6,916 nt of DNA. Source: Bacteroidota bacterium (lineage in GTDB: Bacteria > Bacteroidota > Ignavibacteria > Ignavibacteriales > Ignavibacteriaceae). Numbering within the stretch: position 1 is the stretch's first letter; each line of letters opens with the position of its first letter. Of this stretch, positions 1-6,231 are shown piece after piece. The position numbers and the translations under genes were made by a program. The stretch lies in NCBI GenBank assembly GCA_021793635.1, contig JAJYSI010000181.1, positions 1 through 6,916 of the forward strand. The letters are read 5' to 3'. The notes under the pieces are model-generated. The model ran no database searches. It worked only from the letters and a program-made list of their open reading frames with translations, and was not told the DNA's origin.

Positions 1-5
1 AGGAG
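1..5 (+). promoter_or_regulatory. Ribosome binding site of the antitoxin gene
   Basis: AGGAG lies at the very edge of the window, 5 nt before the ATG at 11. It is a strong Shine-Dalgarno match and supports that start codon. The promoter of the toxin-antitoxin operon must lie outside the window. Confidence 0.75.
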
Positions 6-10
6 TAGGT

Positions 11-265
11 ATGCAATCAATTCAGCCAAAAAATAAGAAAGAAAGATTGAGCTTTTTCGTTAATCAAGATATATCGGAAAAAGTTAATATAATATCTAAA
101 CAAACTAAGCTTACTGTGAGCGAAATTGCCCGGAAAGCCCTTCAAAATTATATTGAAAAAATTGAGAAAGATGAAATTGAAAAAGCGCTTGAAGAGGGCT
201 ATAAAGTGAACTATAAATATTATTTAAAAGCTCAAGAAGAATGGAAACATGCAGATAAAGAATAA
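11..265 (+). CDS. Ribbon-helix-helix antitoxin, MazE-like (CopG/RHH type)
   Basis: Probable antitoxin of a type II toxin-antitoxin pair. It should bind and neutralise the MazF-like toxin encoded next to it and, as an RHH protein, bind the operon promoter as a dimer. The 84 residues fit the layout of the Gram-positive type of MazE: a basic N-terminus (K7-K10), a beta-strand at about 11-17 (ERLSFFV), helix 1 at about 20-32, helix 2 at about 35-50 starting at the TVSEIARKAL turn, and a charged C-terminal tail with W78 that would wrap around the toxin. The start is fixed by AGGAG 5 nt upstream. The 3' end overlaps the toxin gene by 17 nt in another frame, the usual order of antitoxin first and toxin second. 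The RHH fold and the partner are clear; the name MazE rests mostly on the neighbour, since RHH antitoxins diverge fast. Confidence 0.85.
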   Translation: MQSIQPKNKKERLSFFVNQDISEKVNIISKQTKLTVSEIARKALQNYIEKIEKDEIEKALEEGYKVNYKYYLKAQEEWKHADKE

Positions 266-629
266 AACCGGAATCGTTGAACCTCTTCTTCGGGGGGATA
301 TTTACCTCGTCAATCTTGATCCTATCGTTGGAAAAGAAATTGGGAAAGCCCGCCCCGCAGTAATTATACAAAATGATATTGGAAATAAGTTCAGTCCGGT
401 TACTATTATTGCTCCGATCTCAAGTGTAAAAGAAATAACGAAACCGCTTCCTATCATGATCTTTCTTGAAAAAGAAGAGGGCGGCTTGAAAGAAGACAGC
501 TATGCTGATTGCGGGCAAATCAGAACCATTGACAAAATTGAGAGACTACTGACAAAATTCGGAAGTTTGAGTAAAAACAAAATGTTTGAGATAGATAATG
601 CAATTAAAATATCTCTTTCATTAAAATAA
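249..629 (+). CDS. mazF: MazF/PemK-family mRNA interferase toxin
   Basis: Toxin of the pair: a ribosome-independent, sequence-specific endoribonuclease that acts on RNA in the cytoplasm when the antitoxin is lost. The 126-residue protein shows the family signature in order: RGDIYLVNLDP (15-25), a GK.RPAVIIQND segment (32-43) with the conserved R35, the IAPISS strand (54-59), and the C-terminal QIRTIDK segment followed by an amphipathic helix. It resembles the Bacillus EndoA/MazF branch (shared QNDIGN.FSP at 41-50). By hand alignment, R35 matches the catalytic Arg of that protein, while its catalytic Thr (T48 in Bacillus) is Ser here (S58). About ten residues more precede RGD than in Bacillus, a consequence of starting inside the antitoxin gene. 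The start at ATG 249 is the best candidate, though its Shine-Dalgarno is poor, so translation is probably coupled to the antitoxin. The cleavage site cannot be read from the sequence. Confidence 0.93.
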   Translation: MQIKNKTGIVEPLLRGDIYLVNLDPIVGKEIGKARPAVIIQNDIGNKFSPVTIIAPISSVKEITKPLPIMIFLEKEEGGLKEDSYADCGQIRTIDKIERLLTKFGSLSKNKMFEIDNAIKISLSLK

Positions 630-657
630 TCATTGCTACAATTTGTTTTAGAAATTT

Positions 658-675
658 ACCCCAATTGTCCGGGGT
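658..675 (+). other. Short GC-rich hairpin between mazF and the reductase gene
   Basis: ACCCC (658-662) and GGGGT (671-675) can pair around an 8-nt loop. There is no run of T after it (ttctcaaaaa follows), so it is not a convincing intrinsic terminator. It lies in the 75-nt gap ahead of the reductase start and could weaken read-through from the toxin operon or be chance. Confidence 0.25.
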
Positions 676-692
676 TCTCAAAAATACAACAA

Positions 693-697
693 AAGGA
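693..697 (+). promoter_or_regulatory. Ribosome binding site deciding the reductase start
   Basis: AAGGA sits 7 nt before ATG 705. It selects this codon over an in-frame TTG at 633, which would add 24 residues that resemble nothing in the family. Confidence 0.75.
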
Positions 698-704
698 TTA
701 TCTT

Positions 705-1592
705 ATGTCCGCAAATATCTACACTAAACCAATGCTTAAAGAAGGATCACTTGAAGGGAAAGTAATTTTAATTACCGGAGGAGGAACAGGGCTTGGAAAA
801 GCTATGGGACAATATTTTGCAGAGTTAGGCGCAAATCTAATTATCTCCAGCCGCAAGCTTGATGTTCTTGAAAACACCGCTAAAGAAATTGTAACTAAAA
901 CCGGAAGAATTGTTTTACCGGTTCAATGTGATGTTTCTAATTATGAACAGGTTGAGAATTTATTAAAGGTTTCTATTGATAAATTCGGTAAGGTCGATTC
1001 TCTTGTGAATAATGCTGCGGGAAATTTTATAAGCCCTACTGAAAGACTTTCTAATCGAGCTTTTGATATAATCGTTAATATTGTTCTTAAGGGAACTTAC
1101 AATTGTACTTTAGCTTTTGGGAAGGATTGGATATCAAAGAAACAAAATGCGTCTGTTCTAAATATTGTTACAACTTATGCATGGACCGGCTCGGCATACG
1201 TTGTACCTTCTGCCGTTGCTAAAGCAGGAGTTCTTGCGCTTACAAGATCGCTTGCCGTTGAATGGGCAAAATATGGAATCCGCTTTAACGCTATTGCACC
1301 GGGACTTTTTCCGACCAAAGGCGCTTGGGATAGATTGCTCCCGGGAGACCTTGCTGAAAAATTAAACCCGGTAAAAAAAGTTCCAGTGGGAAGAACCGGC
1401 GAACACCAGGAGCTCGCTAACCTTGCGGCTTATCTTGTTTCCGGTTTCTCTTCTTTTGTAAATGGCGAGGTAATCACTATCGACGGAGGAGAATGGCTAA
1501 AAGGCGCCGGTCAGTTTAATATGCTGGAAGCTATTCCGGGAAGCATGTGGGATGAAATTGAAAAATTAGTCAAAAATGTAAAAGGAAGTTAA
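705..1592 (+). CDS. 2,4-dienoyl-CoA reductase (NADPH), SDR type
   Basis: A 295-residue short-chain dehydrogenase that should reduce 2,4-dienoyl-CoA to 3-enoyl-CoA with NADPH, the auxiliary step needed to beta-oxidise polyunsaturated fatty acids. The Rossmann motif TGGGTGLG is at 24-31, SSRK (48-51) suits NADPH, and NNAAGNFISPTERLS (102-116) is, from memory, the same as in the mitochondrial enzyme DECR1. The catalytic Tyr is placed as in DECR1, 15 residues before the Lys (Y158, S169, K173), and not as in the ordinary SDR YxxxK; this spacing is the strongest argument for the function. The C-terminal WD.IE.L....KGS ending also matches DECR1. The helix Asn used by DECR1 (in VLNGT) is Lys here (K129). 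It is unrelated to the FMN/Fe-S enzyme FadH of E. coli. The thioesterase gene follows after 5 nt, so the two are probably one transcript. A general FabG-like reductase is the alternative, but less likely. Confidence 0.88.
   Translation: MSANIYTKPMLKEGSLEGKVILITGGGTGLGKAMGQYFAELGANLIISSRKLDVLENTAKEIVTKTGRIVLPVQCDVSNYEQVENLLKVSIDKFGKVDSLVNNAAGNFISPTERLSNRAFDIIVNIVLKGTYNCTLAFGKDWISKKQNASVLNIVTTYAWTGSAYVVPSAVAKAGVLALTRSLAVEWAKYGIRFNAIAPGLFPTKGAWDRLLPGDLAEKLNPVKKVPVGRTGEHQELANLAAYLVSGFSSFVNGEVITIDGGEWLKGAGQFNMLEAIPGSMWDEIEKLVKNVKGS
1582..1588 (+). promoter_or_regulatory. Ribosome binding site of the thioesterase gene, inside the reductase 3' end
   Basis: AAGGAAG in the last codons of the reductase gene lies 9 nt before the TTG at 1598. 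It supports the non-ATG start and suggests translational coupling of the two genes. Confidence 0.5.
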
Positions 1593-1597
1593 AGATT

Positions 1598-2056
1598 TTG
1601 AAACCAACAAAAGACAAAAAGCTATTTAGACATACTCATGATGTAATTGTTCGCTTTAATGAAGTGGATATGCTTCATATATTAAACAACGCAGTTTACT
1701 TTAATTATTTTGAGCAGGCAAGAATTAAGTATGCAAAGGATCTGGGTATTCTTCCGCGTGATGGTATTACTTTTAACGGTTCGGCATTTTACATGGCGCG
1801 CAATGAAATCAATTACCTTAAGACAGCTCTATTTGAAGATAAATTGAGAATTTACACTCGCGTCTCTTATATCAAGCATAGCAGCTTTGGCTTTGATCAT
1901 ATTATTGAGAATGTTAAGACAAAAAAAATTATTGCCGAAGGAACCGGCGTACTGGTCCATGTGAACCCGGTAACTAAAAAATCTATCCCGTTACCGAAAG
2001 ATTTTTTGGATAAAGTTGCTAAGTTTGAAAAAGAAGTTGACATAATTAGTGATTAA
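1598..2056 (+). CDS. Acyl-CoA thioesterase, hotdog fold (4HBT/YbgC-like)
   Basis: A 152-residue single-hotdog protein expected to hydrolyse a cytoplasmic acyl-CoA thioester. The family signature is at 19-42: RFNEVDML....NNAVYFNYFEQAR, with D24 in the position of the catalytic Asp of 4-hydroxybenzoyl-CoA thioesterase-like enzymes, followed by the long hotdog helix (about 31-48) and the usual beta-sheet core with AEGTGVLVHVN near 129. The usual D..GHVNN is DMLHILNN here: the Gly is His and the His is Ile, so the substrate loop is unusual. The start is TTG at 1598; no ATG lies upstream in this frame after the reductase stop and the next Met (M25) falls inside the active-site motif. The 5-nt gap to the dienoyl-CoA reductase implies a shared transcript and a role around fatty acyl-CoA turnover. 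The actual substrate is unknown. Confidence 0.85.
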   Translation: MKPTKDKKLFRHTHDVIVRFNEVDMLHILNNAVYFNYFEQARIKYAKDLGILPRDGITFNGSAFYMARNEINYLKTALFEDKLRIYTRVSYIKHSSFGFDHIIENVKTKKIIAEGTGVLVHVNPVTKKSIPLPKDFLDKVAKFEKEVDIISD

Positions 2057-2178
2057 GTCACCTTACGCAAAAGGTTATTATTACAAAATGAGAAACCTCC
2101 GAGGTTTTCCTAAACCTCGGAGGTTTTGCACATCACTTCCTTAATATTTTAAATTGTCTGCGTAACATGAGTGATTAA
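2048..2178. repeat. Nested repeat structure between convergent genes, possible small insertion
   Basis: AGTGATTAA occurs at 2048-2056 and again at 2170-2178 as a perfect 9-bp direct repeat. Just inside it, TTACGCA (2063-2069) faces TGCGTAA (2159-2165) as an inverted repeat, and a large hairpin (2093-2126) sits between. If one copy of the direct repeat and the DNA between were removed, the stop codons of the two convergent genes would abut exactly. This resembles the footprint of a small non-autonomous element with a target duplication, but both repeats are short and AT-rich, so chance is possible. No coding sequence lies in it. Confidence 0.35.
2093..2127. terminator. Bidirectional hairpin terminator, double AAACCTC/GAGGTTT palindrome
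   Basis: A perfect 15-bp stem: arm 2093-2107, loop tcct 2108-2111, arm 2112-2126. The stem ends in T on the plus strand (2124-2127) and, because the 5' arm begins with AAA, in T on the minus strand too. It lies between the ends of the convergent thioesterase (2056) and amidotransferase (2179) genes, exactly where a two-way terminator would be placed. The T tails are short (about four). Each arm is itself a quasi-palindrome (7 bp around one centre base), so the element could equally be a REP-like repeat unit; see the findings. Confidence 0.75.
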
Positions 2179-2871
2179 TTAACTCAGCAGTAGATTATCA
2201 AGTAATGTCCCCATCATCTTATTATTGGTATAAACTAAATGTGCCTGATTTAATATTTCTTCAACGGTTTGAACATATTCATCCGGTATTAATTCACTCT
2301 TCCCTTCAACAACCATTTCACGCAACGAACTTTCCGTTACTTCAAAGTGGAATTGAAGTGCGATAATTTTATCGTTATAAATAAATGCCTGATTCGTGCA
2401 TGCCTCGCTTTCTGCAAGATGGATTGCGCCATCAGGAATCTCGAATGTGTCGCCATGCCATTGAAATACTTTCATTTTCTTAGGGAATGAAGCAAATAAA
2501 AAATTATACTTGGAATTTTTAGTAAGCTTTACGTCAAGCCATCCGATTTCTTTATGTTTATTTGGATAAACTTTCGCTCCCAATGCAGCCGCAATAAGCT
2601 GTGAACCAAGACAAATTCCAAGAACAACTTTACCAGCGTCGATTGCTCCTTTTATGAATATTTTTTCCATTTTAAGCCAGCCGAATTTATCTTCGTCATA
2701 AACTCCCATGGGTCCACCCATAATTACTAGCCAGTCAAATTCACTAAAGCCTGGCAGCCAAACGTCCTCATAAAACCTCGTGTATGATAAAGAAAAATTT
2801 TTCTCCCTAATCCATTGTTCAATAAAGCCGGGACTCTCATAGCTTTCATGCTGAAGTATGTGTATTCTCAT
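2179..2871 (-). CDS. Class I glutamine amidotransferase, GMP-synthase-like
   Basis: A stand-alone glutaminase domain of 230 residues that would release ammonia from glutamine, or act on a related gamma-glutamyl substrate, in the cytoplasm. The full triad is visible: the nucleophile C87 in GICLGSQ (85-91), H175 and E177 in QFHFEVT (173-179). The oxyanion loop GGPMGVYD (52-59) and the WHGDTF segment (138-143) are those of the GMP-synthase-like (YfeJ-type) family. There is no synthetase domain and no signal peptide. It is divergent from purL, which invites a PurQ call, but PurQ carries GxCNGxQ and a different N-terminus, so this is not PurQ. Members of this family have no settled substrate; gamma-glutamyl compounds or toxic glutamine analogues are possible. 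The start at 2871 has only a weak upstream AGG. Its transcript ends at the shared hairpin. Confidence 0.88.
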   Translation of the reverse strand: MRIHILQHESYESPGFIEQWIREKNFSLSYTRFYEDVWLPGFSEFDWLVIMGGPMGVYDEDKFGWLKMEKIFIKGAIDAGKVVLGICLGSQLIAAALGAKVYPNKHKEIGWLDVKLTKNSKYNFLFASFPKKMKVFQWHGDTFEIPDGAIHLAESEACTNQAFIYNDKIIALQFHFEVTESSLREMVVEGKSELIPDEYVQTVEEILNQAHLVYTNNKMMGTLLDNLLLS

Positions 2872-3044
2872 TTTCTAACCTAAAAGTTAAGATTCTTATA
2901 ACTAATAAAATTTTGATGCTAAGTTATGGAAAAGTAAAATTATGAGTCAAAATTTTCAGCATGCATCATTTCTCAAGGTAAGTTATAATTCTTATATTTA
3001 CAAAGCAAATCAACTTATTTTAATCATAATATGGATACTCTTTA
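2872..3044. promoter_or_regulatory. Divergent intergenic region with two near-identical 17-bp repeats
   Basis: These 173 bases must hold the promoters of both the amidotransferase and purL. AAGTTAAGATTCTTATA (2884-2900) and AAGTTATAATTCTTATA (2980-2996) match at 15 of 17 positions in the same orientation, one near each gene. The second contains a TATAAT (2984-2989) that could be a -10 box for purL, but I find no good -35 at the right distance. No riboswitch-like fold was recognised. Confidence 0.35.
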
Positions 3045-5267
3045 ATGAAAGAGCCAGAAGTAAATTTAAGCCTAGCCCTAGAGCATGGCTTTACCGAAGA
3101 AGAATTTGAACGTGTAAAAAAAATCTTAGGAAGGATCCCATCCTTTACGGAGCTTGGAATCTTTAGCGTAATGTGGAGCGAGCATTGCAGTTATAAAAAT
3201 TCTATAGCGCTTCTTAAAACACTGCCAAGAAGCGGAGGGAAGTTGTTGGTAGGCGCCGGTGAAGAGAATGCAGGCTTAGTTGATATTGGCGATGGTTTGG
3301 CTGTTGCCTTTAAGATTGAAAGCCATAATCACCCTTCCGCAGTTGAACCTTATCAAGGAGCGGCCACAGGTGTTGGGGGAATTATGCGAGACATTTTTAC
3401 TATGGGTGCAAGACCCATAGCCTCATTAGATTCACTTCGGTTCGGTTCATTGGACGATGCCCATACAAGATTTTTATTTGATGGTATAGTTAGGGGAATC
3501 GGAGATTACGGAAACAGCTTCGGGGTACCTACGGTTGCAGGCGAGGTTTATTTTGACGAATCATATCAAGGAAATCCTTTGGTTAATGCGATGGCTGTCG
3601 GCATCGTGAAAATAGAGCACGTTGCAAGTGCAATAGCAAGCGGCGAAGGCAACCCGGTAATGATTGTCGGCTCGTCAACAGGACGGGATGGAATTCACGG
3701 CGCGACTTTTGCTTCTGAAGAAATTTCAGAAAAATCCGAAGCAAAAAGACCCTCGGTGCAAGTCGGTGATCCATTCACTGAAAAACTTTTGCTTGAAGCT
3801 TCGCTTGAAATAATTAAGAACGGTTGGTTGATCGGAATCCAGGATATGGGTGCGGCGGGAATTTCCTGTTCGACAAGCGAAATGAGCGCAAAAGGAAATT
3901 CCGGAATGAAAATCAATCTAAGTAAAGTTCCTCTTCGAGAAAAAGGAATGACTGCTTACGAAATTATGCTTTCCGAAAGTCAAGAACGAATGCTTTGCGC
4001 TGTTAAAAAAGGATTTGAAGACAAAGTTAAAGAAGTATTTGAGAAATGGGACCTTCACTGTGAAATTATAGGTGAGGTGACAAACGACGGTTTGCTCCAT
4101 ATTGATTATGAAGGAGAGAACAAAGCTGTTGTACCGGCATATGAATTAGTGCTCGGTGGTGGTGCGCCGGTCTATTACCGTGATTCGAAAGAGCCGGAAT
4201 ATCTAAAGGAAGTTCGTGCATTTGATTTCTCAATCCTGCCTATTCCAAAAAATCTTTCTGAAACATTTCTGAAAGTTTTTTCATCACCCAATATCGTTTC
4301 TAAGCGATGGGTTTATGAGCAATATGATTCTATGGTAAGAACCAATACGATTGTCGGTCCAGGAAGCGACTCTGCTGTAATTTATATTAAGGAAAATAAT
4401 AAAGCCCTGGCGGTTAAAACGGATTGTAACTCAAGATATGTTTATCTTAATCCAAAGGAAGGTACCAAAATAGCTGTTGCAGAGTCTGCGAGAAATATTG
4501 TTTGCTCTGGCGGAGTACCGTTGGCAATTACAAATTGTCTGAACTTCGGAAATCCTTATAAGCCTGAAATGTATTGGCAATTCAAAGAAGCTATTAATGG
4601 AATGGGAGAAGCTTGCAGATTTTTTGACACACCTGTTACAGGCGGTAATGTCAGCTTTTATAATGAATCCCCAAACGTTGCCGTTTATCCAACCCCAACT
4701 ATAGGAATGGTTGGCTTGATTGAAAATCTAAATAACATAACAACTTCTTTCTTCAAAGATGAAAATGATTTAATATTTATTTTAGGCGAAGACTTCGAGG
4801 AGCTTGGCGGCAGCGAATATGTAAAAGTTATTCATGGAAAAGTAGCAGGTGATTCACCCAATATAAATTTAGCAGTTGAAAAAAATCTACATAATACTCT
4901 TCTTCAACTAATAAATGAAGGATTGATTAAATCTGCGCATGATATTTCTGAAGGTGGAGTAGCCGCATCTCTTGCTGAATGTTGTATTATCAATAAAGAA
5001 AAATTAATTGGAGCCGAAGTTACTATCCCGGTTAAATCACGTGAAGATTTTTCAATTTTTTCAGAAAGTCAATCGAGAATAATAATTTCAATTTCAGAAG
5101 GGAATAGAAATAAAGTTGAAAGAATCTTAGAAGGAAGAAATCAACCGTTTCATTTCGCAGGGAAAACAGGAGGGGAAAAACTTATTTTCAATAAAAATTT
5201 TACTTTTGAATTGACGCAGCTTTCAGATATATATTACAACACAATTTCGCGAATTATGAATGAATAA
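3045..5267 (+). CDS. purL: Phosphoribosylformylglycinamidine synthase subunit PurL (short form)
   Basis: Catalytic subunit for step four of de novo purine synthesis: FGAR + ATP + ammonia to FGAM. At 740 residues it is the short bacterial PurL (Bacillus type, about 740), which needs a separate PurQ glutaminase and PurS; neither is in this window. Landmarks: [10 protein letters not shown] (44-53) with the active-site His H47; GAGEENAG (70-77); [21 protein letters not shown] (92-112), the nucleotide/Mg-binding core with H94 and H96; [13 protein letters not shown] (267-279); the start of the second half with VGPGSDSA (437-444); [16 protein letters not shown]; and AHDISEGG (631-638). All expected motifs are present and unbroken. 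The ATG at 3045 has no real Shine-Dalgarno; GGA at 3033-3035 is the nearest. It overlaps a four-codon reading frame (3031-3045). Its 3' end overlaps yihY by 8 nt, so the two are probably co-transcribed. Confidence 0.98.
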   Translation: MKEPEVNLSLALEHGFTEEEFERVKKILGRIPSFTELGIFSVMWSEHCSYKNSIALLKTLPRSGGKLLVGAGEENAGLVDIGDGLAVAFKIESHNHPSAVEPYQGAATGVGGIMRDIFTMGARPIASLDSLRFGSLDDAHTRFLFDGIVRGIGDYGNSFGVPTVAGEVYFDESYQGNPLVNAMAVGIVKIEHVASAIASGEGNPVMIVGSSTGRDGIHGATFASEEISEKSEAKRPSVQVGDPFTEKLLLEASLEIIKNGWLIGIQDMGAAGISCSTSEMSAKGNSGMKINLSKVPLREKGMTAYEIMLSESQERMLCAVKKGFEDKVKEVFEKWDLHCEIIGEVTNDGLLHIDYEGENKAVVPAYELVLGGGAPVYYRDSKEPEYLKEVRAFDFSILPIPKNLSETFLKVFSSPNIVSKRWVYEQYDSMVRTNTIVGPGSDSAVIYIKENNKALAVKTDCNSRYVYLNPKEGTKIAVAESARNIVCSGGVPLAITNCLNFGNPYKPEMYWQFKEAINGMGEACRFFDTPVTGGNVSFYNESPNVAVYPTPTIGMVGLIENLNNITTSFFKDENDLIFILGEDFEELGGSEYVKVIHGKVAGDSPNINLAVEKNLHNTLLQLINEGLIKSAHDISEGGVAASLAECCIINKEKLIGAEVTIPVKSREDFSIFSESQSRIIISISEGNRNKVERILEGRNQPFHFAGKTGGEKLIFNKNFTFELTQLSDIYYNTISRIMNE

Positions 5268-6231
5268 AAAATCGATTTTACAAAACATTTATAAATCGAA
5301 TTTATATCGTAGGTTTAGAAAGTTAAAGTTAATACTCCAATATATTCCGACTTTCAAAAAAATAAAAAGCTTTGTTGTGTATTACTTCGGGGGGCTAATA
5401 CAACGCACGGATGAGCATCATGCTTATTTGCTTGCCGGTGGACTTGCATTTTCTCTTTTTGTCTGCATTATTCCTTTCGTTCTAATTATTTTTTCGCTGC
5501 TTGGCAACATATTAAATTCGCATAATATGCAATTTCAGATAAATGCTTTTATCGACACAATAATTCCTTACGATAATTATTCCGAGCTTGCTAAGAAATT
5601 AATTTTTTCCAGGATAAACGAAGTAATCCAATATAAAAATATTGCCGGGATAGTAGGAGGCTTCGGTCTGTTATTTGCCGCGAGCGGTTTGTTCAGCAGC
5701 ATGAGAACCATTCTGAATAAAGTATTCGGGGCGAAAGGGGATGAATCTTATCTCTGGGGCAAGCTAAAAGATTTTGCTCTTGTCTTTATGGTAATCCTAA
5801 TTTTTTTACTTACCACCATTTTGACGCCCCTGTTAGATGTCGTTAAAGAAATTACAGAACAATTCAATATCCTTCATTTTTTATCGGTTGGAATCTTTGA
5901 ACATTTCATTATTTCTGTTTTATCGCTGGTTTTAATTTTTATAGTTTTTTCAATCTTGTATTTTACTGTTCCTGTAATAAAAATACGGAAAAGCGTAGTT
6001 TTTATTAGCGCTTTTTGGGCTGCAATTTTGTGGGAAGCAGCCAAACAGGGATTTGGTTTCTACTTAAACCACTTTAAAACCTGGGGGGAAATATACGGCA
6101 CATATACTTTCCTTGTGGTAATTGCATTTTGGATTTATTATTCTTCTATCGTATTTATAATAGGCGCAGAAATCGGCAGACTTTATGGCGATAGAAAAAT
6201 ACTGTCCTGGGATAACCTAAAAAAATCCTAA
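5260..6231 (+). CDS. YihY/BrkB-family inner membrane protein
   Basis: An integral cytoplasmic-membrane protein of the YihY/virulence factor BrkB family, once misnamed RNase BN; its transport or other role is not established. The 323 residues begin with a basic cytoplasmic segment (about 1-50, many Lys/Arg) and then show six hydrophobic stretches at roughly 57-85, 128-147, 172-192, 216-240, 246-262 and 283-306. Family signatures are present: the [18 protein letters not shown] first helix, the [17 protein letters not shown] region (136-153) and the terminal YGTY.F......FWIYYS...F..GAEIG (279-306). The start overlaps the purL stop by 8 nt and has no own Shine-Dalgarno, which points to translational coupling with purL. 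There is no metabolic link known between the two. The stop overlaps that of the convergent fmdB-like gene. Family assignment is firm, function is open. Confidence 0.93.
   Translation: MNKKSILQNIYKSNLYRRFRKLKLILQYIPTFKKIKSFVVYYFGGLIQRTDEHHAYLLAGGLAFSLFVCIIPFVLIIFSLLGNILNSHNMQFQINAFIDTIIPYDNYSELAKKLIFSRINEVIQYKNIAGIVGGFGLLFAASGLFSSMRTILNKVFGAKGDESYLWGKLKDFALVFMVILIFLLTTILTPLLDVVKEITEQFNILHFLSVGIFEHFIISVLSLVLIFIVFSILYFTVPVIKIRKSVVFISAFWAAILWEAAKQGFGFYLNHFKTWGEIYGTYTFLVVIAFWIYYSSIVFIIGAEIGRLYGDRKILSWDNLKKS

Noticed and set aside
111..371. Open frame on the minus strand across the antitoxin and toxin genes
   Set aside because: It lies antisense to two well-supported genes, has no family features and no ribosome site.
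658..675. Intrinsic terminator after mazF
   Set aside because: The stem is only 5 bp with an 8-nt loop and no T run follows, so it is kept only as a weak hairpin.
633..704. A longer reductase starting at TTG 633
   Set aside because: The 24 extra residues do not resemble the family, run through the small hairpin at 658-675, and lack a ribosome site, whereas ATG 705 has AAGGA at 7 nt and gives the normal length.
1165..1365. Plus-strand open frame in another frame within the reductase gene
   Set aside because: It overlaps the catalytic and C-terminal core of the reductase and its product has no recognisable features.
2179..2871. PurQ, the glutaminase partner of PurL
   Set aside because: The nucleophile motif GICLGSQ, the GGPMGVYD loop and the N-terminus are of the GMP-synthase-like type; PurQ has a Cys-Asn-Gly motif and a different start.
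2984..2989. TATAAT as the -10 box of a purL promoter
   Set aside because: No acceptable -35 sequence lies 16-18 nt upstream, so I mention it only as part of the repeat.
3583..4100. Minus-strand open frames inside purL
   Set aside because: They are antisense shadows of a long, fully conserved coding sequence and look like no known protein.
5260..6231. Ribonuclease BN as the function of the YihY-type protein
   Set aside because: That name is a historical misassignment; the protein is a six-helix membrane protein without a nuclease motif, and true RNase BN is a metallo-beta-lactamase-type enzyme.
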